64,000 nucleotides of DNA from Rotaria sordida. Its lineage: Eukaryota > Rotifera > Eurotatoria > Philodinida > Philodinidae. The stretch lies in assembly GCA_905250125.1 (NCBI GenBank), contig CAJNOL010001244.1:6919-70918 (forward strand), in the 5' to 3' direction. Positions 49,035-61,420 of this stretch are shown in pieces. Below the pieces are notes generated by a model. That model searched no databases. It was given only the letters and a program-made list of their open reading frames with translations, and was not told the DNA's origin. A program made the position numbers and the translations under genes. Position 1 is the first letter of the stretch; each line of letters begins with the position of its first letter.

Positions 49035-50900
49035 ACAATTATTTTTTTTTTCATTAATAATTACTGAACTTTCCGTGTTCATGTTTTCTTTTATTATCGA
49101 ATAAGTACTCACGATTGACATTAGTAGAAATACCATCTATTCGATTATATATTTTCGATTCATCAAATTGACTTTTTATCTATGTAGTTATCATTGTAGC
49201 ATATCTTTTCTAATTGTCTTTACATAAAATATCAATCAAAATGATTTTGAAGATCAATAAAAAAACATTAAAAAAAAAGATGAATGTTGTTCTATTATGA
49301 AGATAAAGTTCAAAATCAGACTTAGATACTGTATGATACCATCGGACAATAAATTATTCGATTAGTAGTACAGACCATAATATATTCATATAATGTAGAC
49401 CATTTATTGAAAGTTGTCCTATACGGTAAATAATAAATCCTATAATAATTATACAAAAAGTCAATCATTCTTTTCTACATGCTTAATTATTAAATCTAGA
49501 ACTATTTAGATAATGTGATAATAATTTAATACTTCATTTCATATCTATGTTTATGAATATGATACAACTGAGAACTACAAGAATATAAGCTCGAGTTAAT
49601 ATACTTGAATATATTCTACTATTCTATCCATAATCTATTTTTAAAATAGGAATTTTATTTATTCTTTTCAATGATTAAGACAGTTGCTCGATAAAAATAT
49701 CATTCGTTCTTATGGAAACATTTATCTGAATTCGTCGCAGATTGGCAACAATACAAAGTCGATCTTGTCAGATTCGAACAAGACCTATCGAATAATCAAT
49801 AATACAATGAAATAAGAAAGAAATATAGAACTTTCTCATAATCGAAGTGAAGATTCATCAATATAACGTGTTTTATAAATATACTAAACAAACACATAAG
49901 ATACTAATTGATATTCTTAATGTTGAAATATTTCCATGCAATTTCAATAAATATTTACTTTAACAATCATCAATGATCATTGAATGATTGATTGAGAATA
50001 CTAAAATAGTTTGAAATAATGTGACACTGAAAGAAGTGATTATAAAGATATAATTTTCAATTTATACACTTCCTTTTGGCATAAACACTCTTCTATCTAA
50101 CCATGCTTATTCGATTTAGATTAATATGTATCCCATCATTTCACGAAAATATCCTATCAAATGGAGATAAAAATATTCCGAAAGATGGTTTAATTGACTG
50201 AAGTAATACAAAAAACTGTTCCAATCAAATCGACATTGAAAAAAATTCACAAAATCTAGTTGGTTTTGTTAAAAATCCTGTATAAGACAATGTTGTGCCA
50301 TTGAAAACTATTTCAGATAAGAAAAGATCTCAAAAACGACAATAATCATCATCATCATCATCGATTTTGATTCCATTAAAATCAACATTAAATATGAAAG
50401 GATAGTTATTTTCAAGAGTATCAATAAGCTTGTCGTCGCTATTAACAACAAACATATTTCGATCAATGAGATCGAGTGATATAATTAACAAAAATAAATT
50501 CTCGTTGTTTATCTTCTACTTGTTTCTTATCTTGATAATCTTCTCATCTAACAAAATTATGACTTTGAAATGTCGTAACAACTTTGAAAGTATCGATGGT
50601 CAATAGTCGAATTAAAGACACCAAAACTTCGATCAATACAAGCTTAGCCAATTTCATTTTATTTTTCTCATTTTTGTAGAATATAAAAACAAGGAGAAAC
50701 CATTGACGGCAATAATCATATCGAAACATTGAACAGTACTGATCAGGATAGATTAGCACGATTAAGAAGCATAAAAAATAAAGGAAAGAATGTCATCCTT
50801 GATTTATCATAGTCTTTTTTTTTTGTTGTTGCTAAGAATATTTCTTTAACATTTCTTTACAATAAAAATTAATGCGCACAAAATCAGTAATCATTCATGA
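49035..50900. other. Intergenic, AT-rich
   Basis: A possible poly(A) signal AATAAA for the phosphatase gene is at 49256-49261. The rest shows nothing I can support; a minus-strand frame at 50544-50759 with a hydrophobic, Lys-rich sequence is unassigned. Confidence 0.4.
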
Positions 50901-50987
50901 ACACGTTTTTCAGAGAGATGCATCCGTTAAAGATTAATACTATAATAAGCATATGTGAGCATTTTAATCGAGTTTTTTAAAACTAAA

Positions 50988-51172
50988 CTACCAATATAAA
51001 ATGTTTCCGTCCGACAACATGCGCCACTACTCAGTACACATTTCACAATATTACAATCATCTGAAACATTAGTGGAATCATCTGTGTCCACTAATGATTT
51101 ATCTGTTGATTCGGTTTCCTCTATTTTTAATATTGCATACAAGTTCCGGATGACCAAAAATAAATATAACTG
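50988..51172 (-). other. Candidate exon of an unknown gene
   Basis: An open frame directly follows a strong acceptor (ATTATCGTTTCAG) and could end at a GTAGTT donor near 50987. It reads LYLFLVIRNLYAILKI, a possible membrane segment, then an acidic Ser/Thr/Asp stretch and a Cys-containing end (SSGACCRTETFYIG). I do not recognise it, and the scaffold gap begins about 190 bases upstream, so neighbouring exons may be lost. Confidence 0.25.
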
Positions 51173-51359
51173 AAACGATAATCAATTAGAGTTGTATGCA
51201 ACATAATTTGACGAAATTAGAAACTATGTTAAACAAATATAACTGAACTGGACAGTTGCATAGTTCCTGTTGTCAAGTTAGTTGACTGTCTTGTCCAGTA
51301 GACCATTATCTCTTTTTCTCTCAAAATTGAAAATGTCCAGCCGGCAACTAATCGAATTA

Positions 51360-51459
51360 NNNNNNNNNNNNNNNNNNNNNNNNNNNNNNNNNNNNNNNNN
51401 NNNNNNNNNNNNNNNNNNNNNNNNNNNNNNNNNNNNNNNNNNNNNNNNNNNNNNNNNNN
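51360..51459. other. Assembly gap (100 N)
   Basis: Exactly 100 N, the conventional size for a gap of unknown length. The sequence just right of it is less AT-rich than its surroundings. Confidence 0.99.
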
Positions 51460-52810
51460 TTGCCGACCAATACCTGAGGGGGATGGGTCCAGGGTTCGAA
51501 AATCCGGTTGGCCGTCTTTTTCAAAACTAAGTCCTAAAATGTGTTCTCCATAGTTGACTTACTATTTACAAGTGGTTTTTATCAAAAACTACGAGGATCG
51601 AAAAGTGGTCTTACCGCCACTTGTCCTTTGAAAGTATCAATGAAATGGATGAAATAGTTGCCAAGAGAATTTCAATATTGCGATGACTTTTCATTTCAAG
51701 TAATGATCAATGATGTTTTTCTTGGCGTATGATATAGTACCTATCTTTCATAGTGTATTACTATAGTCTTCAAATGATGTATCATTGGAAAATTCTAGTT
51801 TGATTCTTTTTGAGATGGTTCAATGTGACCTTCTGACGATGTTTGTCAAATCAAGTTGAGCATCATCACTCAAACTTAGTCAAAATGAAACTTTGAATTC
51901 CAATTGATGACAAACGATTTGATGTGATTAGACTCTTTTTAAGAGAATGTTGGTCGTTGATGAATACAATCAAATAGAAATCTTATACATCGATTCATTC
52001 AAACAGATGTATTCCCTATCTTCGTACATTTCGAAATAAAAAACGATCAATTTATCGAAGACGTTCCACTGACAGTATTTTCTCAAACGATCGTTCATTA
52101 TTCGATTTCTACAATTGAACAGGAAATCATTCATGGACCAACTACACTTTTGATTTGTTTTCTTTGATAGTGATGAGTGAAGTTTCCTCAAATAGAATGG
52201 ATTCGATACAGATTCAATTACAAGTTCTTCTACTGAAATTTTGTTTGCTGCGGATGTAGCTGCGACTGTGAGTGTGCTTGCGTGCGAATCTTTTTCCTAT
52301 CGAAACTCACATCAATACAACAGTCATAGTAATGCTCTCTTGGTCACTGAGATAATTTGGACATGAAATACTCGAATATGATACTAGCTTACCGAACGCG
52401 CATTTGTTTAGAATTGGCCAAGCCTATTTGATACTATGCAAGATAAATTTTTTTTCTCAAAATCACGTCCTAATTAATGAAGCCAATATTCAAGAGCTTG
52501 TAATTGTTAATAAAGCCGTACGAGAAGCGCACCAATATTTCTCTCGACCTAGAACAATTCAACTATCGATTCAGTCACTATCGTAGTGCAATGGAGCAGG
52601 CATTTGATCATCTACAGAACTGATTTCAGGCAACACACAAGAATATTGAGTACGATAGTGACAATATCAAAACCGTCGCAGAGCAGCATATATATGCTGC
52701 ACAATGTATATATCAATGCGCCGGATGCAATCGAAATTGAATGTAATTCAACCGAATCCGTATACAGAAAAACAAGTCTATAATATTCAGATGATTTGAA
52801 AGACTAGGTA

Positions 52811-53415
52811 TTAAAACAACACTTGCAGTTTATCTTTGCTAGAACTTGCTTCCTGAATATTCACTGGTTCTTCTACAATAGTCTGTCTCTTGTGAGTTAT
52901 AAAAGATATATCTGAAACAAAAGAGATTACCTCTGCAGCTTCATCAGTTGCGTCGTTTCCTTGGAAGCCCTCTATGGATGATGAAGTGAATAGAATGTGA
53001 CACGTCTCTTTAACCTGCATACATGTGTTGAATTGATTTGTTCCGTCAATATTGGAGAGGCAGAATTTATATTTCGATTGGTGAATTAATGGCTAGATAT
53101 AAACATGAATAAAATTAATTCACAGTTAATGCTACTACATTTTCATAGCGAACATTGGACCTATTGTTTTCTTGAAATCCGCAGGGTAAGTAGAGAAAAT
53201 TTTACAGGTAGGTGCAGAAATTTTAAACAAAGATGTCGTCCTCTAGAACAAAGAGTAGTTTGATGATTCATTAGGCCTTTGCGAAGCTTTTCACTGGGAA
53301 GAACAAAAACTGTCTTCGAAGGAAGTGGAATCGTTTGTATTTCATCCCTATATCCATCACTTCGAGTCTGTAATTGTCCTATATATATATTTCGTCGAAA
53401 TACTAATAAAACCAC
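52811..53415 (-). other. Candidate exons of an unknown membrane-protein gene
   Basis: Two minus-strand frames lie in order. The first (about 53200-53430) reads IVVLLVFRRNIYIGQLQ, a hydrophobic segment followed by basic residues, with a possible GTAAAA donor after FLHLP. The second (52811-53007) follows an acceptor (ACATGTATGCAG), is rich in Glu, Ser and Thr, and ends in a stop after KDKLQVLF. Together they look like a transmembrane segment and cytoplasmic tail, but I cannot name a family or find the upstream part. They may equally be chance frames. Confidence 0.25.
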
Positions 53416-53499
53416 GATGTAGGTTTCATATCATAAGAGTAGTATTTCGATGTTTTTAATTCATCCTTAAATCTGAGAGAAAAGTCAAACATACAGTTT

Positions 53500-56159
53500 T
53501 GTGGAGAGAAGTGAGCTTAATCAATTGTCATGACCAATGGACCGAAAGGTTTGAAACAAAGTGTTTGTTTTTTTTCCGCTCATGTGAAAGTATTCTAGAA
53601 GAATCAGCAGCTATATATTAGTACCAAATTTTTGTTTTGTTTTCAAATATATCCGCAGAAAGCATCTGACAAACTTTGTTCGAAAGCAATAAGGGAAAAT
53701 ATCGGAAGGTATCAAAGAATCGTTTGAGTCGAATGGTTGGGCTGAAATTTGTAGACAACATTTTGTATATTTTTGACCTACTTGAAAGTATTCGTGATCG
53801 ATGAAAACTATTGCTTAGGGCTAGAATATTGTGCTATTTTCCAATGTGAGTGCTGAAATTTCGTATCTGTTTTTGCATGAGAGTCGTAAGAGAATCTTTA
53901 AATGAATTGTAAAAGTGGCTTGAGTGGAAAAAAAACCATAAGTTTCTTTTAACGACACAATAAATCGTTGTATTTAGTAATCTTGTAGAGTGAGCAATCC
54001 TGTACAGAATGTAATGTCAAATGAGATTATAAGCCTTTTCTAAGGCACTACTTTCTGCATAAAGTGTAGTTTAATCAACAAGTTGATTTTCCAAAAGTTG
54101 TAGCATGAAGAAAACAAGTCTTAGTGCATCATTAGAAGGCAAAAATTAGCTGAATTAGTGCATTTTTTAAAGCAGCTTTTCTCTGCAACCTAGGCTTGGA
54201 ACAAATATTTTCAATTAAAGGTTTCGGATTTAAATAATGAAAAACGAACATGTATCGAAAAATTTCCCGTCCAAACTAACAGGTGTTCCATAAATAACGA
54301 AGTTTTTTGTGTTTTTCGCTCTCCTACACTTATTTTGACGGTTGAGATTTGATTTTTTTCCCAATGATACTCCATTCAATTTTCAGAAAGTCATATGGAA
54401 AGAGTTCTTGTAAAAAATAATCTTGAAATCTTAGGCTGTCCCTAACTGTAAGCTACTCCGAAGAGGTCTATTTTCAAACTAACTATTTATTTTGTGGATT
54501 CTACACCGCGATTTGATTGAATTCGTACAAACTAAATAAGCTTTTTTGTGATCCATGAAAATTCTCCAAGACCAATGGGAGTTGAAAATTTCTAGGGCTT
54601 AATTCAGTAGGAAGCTTGCTTTTCATTCTCGTCTACTTTTTTATTCTTTTTGAATTCATCTTTGAATTTGATCGCAGCGACGCTGTAATTCGATCAAAGT
54701 ATGAAATTTTATGATCCAGTCTTTTGCCAATTACGAGAAAAAACGCTTATTTTATTATCCAGAAAATACTAAACAGGTAAAACTTAACATTTCTATCTTA
54801 GAAAGTGCAAGATTGAAATTTTCGATCTACCGAATCAAGTTCCCAAGGAAATTGGATATTAGTTCGTCATGATATACTACAAACGATGTTGTTTTGAGTA
54901 CCTAGAAAAAGAGTACAATCGAAAACATACTAACATGATGTATCCGAATCACTTGGATTCTTCTTGATCAGACGAGTACAATAATTAATTTTGGAGTAGA
55001 GGGCGTTTGTACCGATTTTCACCAGGCACACACTAGTGTTAGCCGCATAAGATTTTGCAGTTGTATTTTTCCGCAATTTTTTTCATAAAATTTTGTACAC
55101 AGTTAGATAGATGATCGCTTAGAAAAATTGAAATCTTAATCATCAAACAAATAAAGAAAAACAAGCAATACAAACAGTGCCATTATTCATGGGACACCGA
55201 TTGTTTTGTCAAGCTTTACAAAAGGTTTCCTCACTACTCTCGATCAAAATTTGACAAATAATATCCGAGCTCATATTTAGAAAGAGCATCAAATTCTGGA
55301 ATTAAACAATATTTCTTGAATCTTCTGGAACGATTTTCTATAAGCCAAAAACTGAACAACAAATTTGTGTAGCAAATTTGGACATACTTGTTTTGAGCAC
55401 TTATCGAATAGTACCGGATTGAAAGTTGTTTTTTTTTCTGAAACAAAATCTAGCTCTTTATCAAATTGGTGGATACTCTTCGTCATATCACTAGAGAAAA
55501 TCTACTGAACTGATTAACATCTACGTTTCATTTGAAAAAACTAAAATTACTGCTCGGAAACTTTCCATTGGGTAAAACTCAGAAGTAGGTAACTAGTAAA
55601 GAAATAATTGAAATAGAACAATAACCAAAACTCAGCCATTTTTAGTGATTTCAAAGGAGCTTGATTCAGTAAATTAGCTCGAATTGATCAGGAACACGGT
55701 TTCAAACTGTAACATTTTACATTTCAGTAAGATAGAAGGTAGTGTGTTTCATGAGACGACTAAATTGGAAGCTTGACTTTTGAAGGTGAGAGTGAAGATT
55801 TTTAGTGACATGAACAATAGTACTGTCATATTGTCATTCTAAAAATACTTCGGCTTTCACTTAGTGCGTAGTACTAGCTTCACACTGATCTATTCTTCCT
55901 TGGTTATCGCTGCAAAACGTCTCAAATCTACAAAATGCTTGTTGGTGATGACATAAACACTTAGAAACAGAGCATACATTCCAAGTGAACAGTAGAAATC
56001 CTACCTTAAAGGTAATAATGTGGTTACTCAAAGAGCGTTATTCGATTCTGTCCATATTGATATGTTTCCGACAAATAGTCAAGTTATTCGCAGTCATTTT
56101 TTTCTTGCATATTAAGTCTCGACATTGTTGGTTCAATTTTTGCTTTTCTACCGAATCCC
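53500..56159. other. Intergenic, no gene seen
   Basis: Unlike the rest, base composition is a little less AT-rich, but no frame with domain character or splice support was found. The minus-strand frames at 55234-55486 overlap each other and match nothing I know. The right end should carry the promoter of the DGK gene. Confidence 0.4.
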
Positions 56160-59100
56160 ATGGATAAATCGTCTTTCTCGAAAATTGGTCAACTTCTGCA
56201 AAACATCCACAAAAGTACATCTCCTACTAAGATGACACTGCCATCACTTGCATCGACAATGTTGACTTTACCTAGTAATGACGACTCGGTAACTCATCTA
56301 AGTTTCGATAATATTAGTCGATCGCGCGATTATGATGCATTGATGAAGGTAAATTCATCGTCTGATATACATCAACACTATCAAGAATCCACTCATCATC
56401 GATTCAAGCGTGATGTACATCAACTGAATACAAATGATAGTCCGAGTTTAGTCGACAATTTAAAATCAGAACAGCCAATTTCGACGCCAATGACTCTAGC
56501 TGATCCGTCGCAGTCATCATTATTGACCTTGAAGCATGATCGATTCTTGATTAATCATACAAATGATCATGATGATGGACAGTTTCCTTCGTTTTCCTCA
56601 TCCACTGATGATACGATAAGAACTTCGGGATCTACTCATCGTGATCGATGCTCATCAATGCTAGATGATCAGCTTATCGAACATTCGCCATCCGTCGTCT
56701 TAAATCAGAACAGGTATTTATCGTACGAATTGCTGAAAGATAATAATGAACTTATTGAAGTTTTATTTCTTCAGAATCTCTCAACGAATTCCGACAACAT
56801 CACCGGCATCCTTGTCAATGTCATCCGAATCTGGTAACTGTAATAGCGTTTCATATGGTGTCGATTGGAGTGATCGCGCTCGTCCTACATCTCACTGTTG
56901 GTTTCCTTACACATTCAACTATCCATCAACTGCTCAACGTTGTGCCTATGCCACTTGTTCAAATCGTAAACCAACAGTTCTAATGCCATTTCTGCAATGT
57001 GGATCATGTGGACTGACTGTGCATGCGCATCATTTAAATGATTCACATGCGACTGAAGATAATGTTCTTTCATCCTGCCGTCCATCGTTTATCGATAATC
57101 CGATATCGGAAAAATTATATGTCAACGGCGAAGATAATCCATCAAATTTTGATAAACATTTTTGGACTCATATACCCACTCTAACTGAGCCATGTGTGTA
57201 TTGTAACCGAAAATCAATACCTAAGGGCTTATTTGTCGCTAGACTCGGTCAAACATCGACGAGACCCGCATTACATATTACATGTCAGGATACAACAATC
57301 ACCAGTACTTTATCCAAAAGTTGTAGTCCGAAAATGTCTCACACATCTACTGGTCTCCTTTGTTTATGGTGCTTTCGAAGTTATCATCAACAGTGCTGGG
57401 AACATCTCAATGCTGAAGAAGACAAAATCAAATGTGACTATGGACTATTAAGGTAAGTTTTCGATATTCATTATTCAGATGAATAAAAAGGAAATGTTGG
57501 ATGATCTTGTGGCTCACTCGAATACTCTATGGTACTTCTTGCCAGTTTCATTATCATTCTCTTGATAGATTTCTAGCGCTGTTCATTGATGATTTGCTTT
57601 AAAGCTTGAGCTGTTAAAAGGAGGAAAAAATCTTGAAATGTTCTGATAAATATGCGCATTGCGAGTTGCATAGGAAAAAATTCCATTTCACTTCCAGAGT
57701 TTATCTGGCAATTGCCTGATATGTTTCGATTGTTTCTTTTTTTCAAAATTTACTATTAGTTGAGATTGATATGTTAACTTTCTTCGATAGAAATATTATT
57801 GTCCGACCACAATGGTTACATCGATCCAATCAGTCGTCATCTGGTTTCCGAGCCGGATTTCCTTCGCATTCTACCGATAGTTGTTCTACATTGAACAGTT
57901 TTCCTTATACACCTACTCTAGTCTTCATAAACAAGCGTTCAGGTGGTCAAAATGGAGAGGAAATCTATCGAAAACTCTTGCAAAAACTCAATCCACGTCA
58001 AGTATTTCTTTTAGAAAGCGATGCCACCATCGTCAATGCTCTAGATATCTATATTTCGCTACCGAATACTCGTATTTGTGTTTGTGGTGGTGATGGAAGC
58101 GTTAGTTGGTTTCTTTCTCGTATAGCTGAAGTTTATTCGTCGAATAATAATCCACCAGTTGCTATCTGTCCATTAGGAACTTGCAATGATCTTTCACGCG
58201 TTTTAGCCTGGGGCGGACATTACAATTCGAAGCAGCTTCTTCCTACGCTCTTAAAAATTCCTCAAGCTCAAGTGGTTCCACTCGATCGTTGGCAAGTCCA
58301 TATTGAACACATCGATTTGCCAAATTTGACTTCAATGAGACGACAACATCGTGACAATAGATTTCAAATCAGTGGAATATTTCAACCGTTACTCAGGGAA
58401 CCGAAATTTATTCGTGAAAGCAATCGCGCCACCTATCAGAATCATCGCTCATTGCCAAATACACATTTTGTCAATTATATGAGTTTCGGCTTAGATGCAG
58501 CAATTGCTATTGAATTTCACGATCGACGCACATATGATCCGGCCAAATTTTCGTCAGCGTGGAAAAATAAACTAATGTATTTGAATGAAAGCCGTAAATA
58601 TTTGAATGACTTCGTTCGATCAAAAATGTGGAGTCTCGATACGTATATTCGTTTGATATGTGATGGTGAAAATCTGACTGATGCACTACATCATTATCAC
58701 ACGCTACTGATTCTCAACATTCCAGCTTACGTGTCTGGTACAAATCCGTGGGGAAAACCTTCATCAATGAGCTCAACTACTAGCAATTGTAGCCATTCGC
58801 TGATTATTGAGAAAGACAAGGATTCTCTCAGTCACATTTCGACGAGTTCAGTCGATGTACACGATTTACCAGCCAATGCACATGCAATCAATGAATCGAT
58901 CACTTTGAACGGTTGTGATACGAATCAACATACGACTCCATCGACAACAACAATCAAAAGCGGTCGTTTTGAACCACAAGATTTTGGCGATCAAAAACTA
59001 GAAGTCGTTGGCTTGAGTACCAGACATATGGCTGCGATTCATATCGGCTTTCATGGTAATCGAATTGCCCAATGTAATCATTTGCGGATCGAGCTCTATC

Positions 59101-59210
59101 GTCCTATGACGGCACACATGGATGGTGAACCATTCTATCTACCAGCTTCCGTAACTGTAAATATTAGTCACGTGGGTCAAGTACTTGTGTTAAGAAATGA
59201 GAACAGATAG
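56160..59210 (+). CDS. Diacylglycerol kinase, type IV (zeta/iota)-like, without ankyrin repeats
   Basis: Exons 56160-56713, 56775-57452 and 57791-59210, GT-AG, phases 2 and 2; 2652 nt, 883 residues. It phosphorylates diacylglycerol to phosphatidic acid, ending DAG signals. The first 200 residues are polar and probably disordered. Two C1-type zinc fingers follow (AQRCAYATCS...LQCGSCGLTVHAHHL, and HFWTHIPTLTEPCVYC...LLCLWCFRSYHQQCW). The catalytic domain has LVFINKRSGGQNGEEI, CGGDGSVSWFLS, PLGTCNDLSRVLAWGG and VPLDRWQVH; the accessory domain has NYMSFGLDAAIAIEFHDRR, LILNIPAYVSGTNPWGKP and VDGEP-like MDGEPFYLPA. Order and wording match animal type IV DGKs best, but the protein stops right after the accessory domain: no ankyrin repeats and no PDZ-binding end. 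Two departures are GGDGS for GGDGT and GTCND for GTGND. The start Met follows a stop-rich stretch; the first intron is only 61 bp. Confidence 0.92.
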
Positions 59211-61420
59211 ATAATAGTGCTTTTTTTTGTGTTTCCTGCATACATCAGTTTCCTTTGAGTATATATGTATGTTTTCTTTTGCTATGTTTCGACTAAAAAA
59301 AATACATACTGCTGATCTATGAATTCGCTAATCTTTTTCTGAAAGCCTAGATGTATACTAACAAGTAACGCTCGTCGCTACGACTCGCTTCACCCTCGAC
59401 TGAATTCATTCTATTCACTTTGACAAATATTATCAGATAAATCGTCAGTCTGTGTGATGCTATAGCCAACACCATACGAACAAATCTTTCAACTTTTGCA
59501 ATTTTGAAAAATCAACACTGATAATGTCGAGTTTGGAATATGTAGTATGCGCGGGATATTCTCATCATAGATTACATTTCTTTGGCTTTTATGAGAAATT
59601 GGTACGATTTTGAATTAGTTGTCTTCACCACAACAATTGCCTCAGCTCTTTTGAAAAATACTCTATATTTCATTTAAAGTTTTACGCAAGCAAAGACGTG
59701 CTACCTCGTAAATAAATGGCGAGTCGCTCATCAGCGTCTCTCGAGGGCGCCAGTTGTAACTCACCGATCTCAGATTCTATCTACTTGATCGAGCTCTTCT
59801 GAAAACTGTTGTCCAATCTCTAGAAAGCTTCACGAAAGAAAGGCTCATATCAATCTTAGAAACAAACGGCGAGTCATTCGTCGGCCCCATTCGTGACTTG
59901 CTAGCTCCATATCCTATCTTCTTTCCCAACTAATCATTAATTTGTGTTATGATTCAATTAAATTGGTTTCCTCTTAACGAATGAATCCATCTATCTAATC
60001 GAAAATGAACTTCTTTTTTATTTTTCAAACAATCACTGCATATGGACCATCGATCTGTATAAAACTTATGAAGACGAAAGATGCTTTTCGAACAAGATTG
60101 CCTATCACACTTTTTTCACTATAAAATCATCACATTTTCGATCAACCCGCGATCTCTTTTACGAAGTGGATTTTCAAGAGCATTTACATATTTTATAGTG
60201 AAAAAAGTGTCCTTAAGCTACATTTTCGCATCATTTGAGTTCAGATTATTGTGAAACTTGAGGAAAATTACACCTAGAAAAAAACTTAATCGATAATTCT
60301 CTATGAACAAACATCTTTCGTCCTAATGAATTTTATAAAGATCGATGGCCTAAGTATTGCTCTTTCAAATGGAGAAAACTGCAGCTCTCTATCTTGTTCC
60401 TATTAAAAGTTATTTGAAACATGGCAAACTGCCTTTTATTTTGGATCGGATAATACATGAGAGTAGGTGAATCATCATTCGTATGAATAGAAAAATATTA
60501 CTGAAGCAACGTATGTATAATATCATAGTTAGTGTTCAGAAGACCTTTGCATACGAATAGATAACACTCAAAACAACATAGTAATGAGAAAATAATCATA
60601 TGAAGATATTTCTCCACATCATATGCTCCTTACAATAGTATGAAAAAGTCATCAAAAAAATAGCTATGTTTTTCATTTTTGTTCCTGGAGATAAACATAT
60701 TGTATTTTTATAGCTTATGAAAGTCAGAAGGTAGAAATGACACTGCAAAAACCTATTTTCTAACGTTTTTACTATGAATATGAGCTATGAACCATGGTTC
60801 ATCTTTAGTGAAATAATTAGTCTATTGCGCCGAAATACGAAGAGATATTCAAATCTTTTCTTGCCCGATGACTTACGAGATACCTTGTATATAAAAAAAA
60901 TAACGTTAATCATTTTCTTATTCATTGTTCAATCGCAAGGTAACTCAAACAAGATAACGTTCGAAGTAGGCTTTTCTTCTTTGCTTATTTATTTTCCCCA
61001 GAGAAGAAAAGTTGATTTTATAATCTGAATTTTTCTATATTTCAATTTCATCGAAAAAAATTTCTCTAGTGTTATAAAGTTGAATTAAAAAGAAAAACAA
61101 GCGGCTTAAAAATGAAAAGCAGTGACTCGTATTAAATGTTATAAATAAAGAAAAAAAAATGGCAATGATTAAAGTACGTAAAGACTAAAGATGCCGAAGA
61201 GATACATGACCATCGAAAGACATGTTTGCTCATTTTATTCGAAGCTTTTGATTTGTCAATCTCATTTGCATCTCGACATATGTTTCATATCTGAAAGAAG
61301 AATGTTTGCAAGTAGTATCGACTAAAGAATGAAACAAGAAAAAAAGCAGTGTGTTATATTATTACATCATGAACGAGCAATAAGAAATCAGTTATCTCAC
61401 ATGATATTTTTTATTATACA
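59211..61420. other. Intergenic between DGK and the F-box-like pseudogene
   Basis: Holds an AATAAA at 59711-59716 that might end the DGK transcript and the inverted repeat at 60040-60370. The 84-codon frame at 60774-61028 has no recognisable content. Confidence 0.45.
60040..60370. repeat. Small foldback element
   Basis: CACTTTTTTCACTATAAAAT at 60109 pairs with ATTTTATAGTGAAAAAAGTG at 60191, and the outer arms GGACCATCGATCTGTATAAA and CGAAAGATG pair with TTTATAAAGATCGATGGCC and CATCTTTCG near 60310-60350. No coding gene. Confidence 0.7.

Noticed and set aside
51490-51515. GGTTCGAAAATCC next to the gap, resembling a tRNA T-arm
   Set aside because: The loop has one base too many and no other tRNA arms can be paired.
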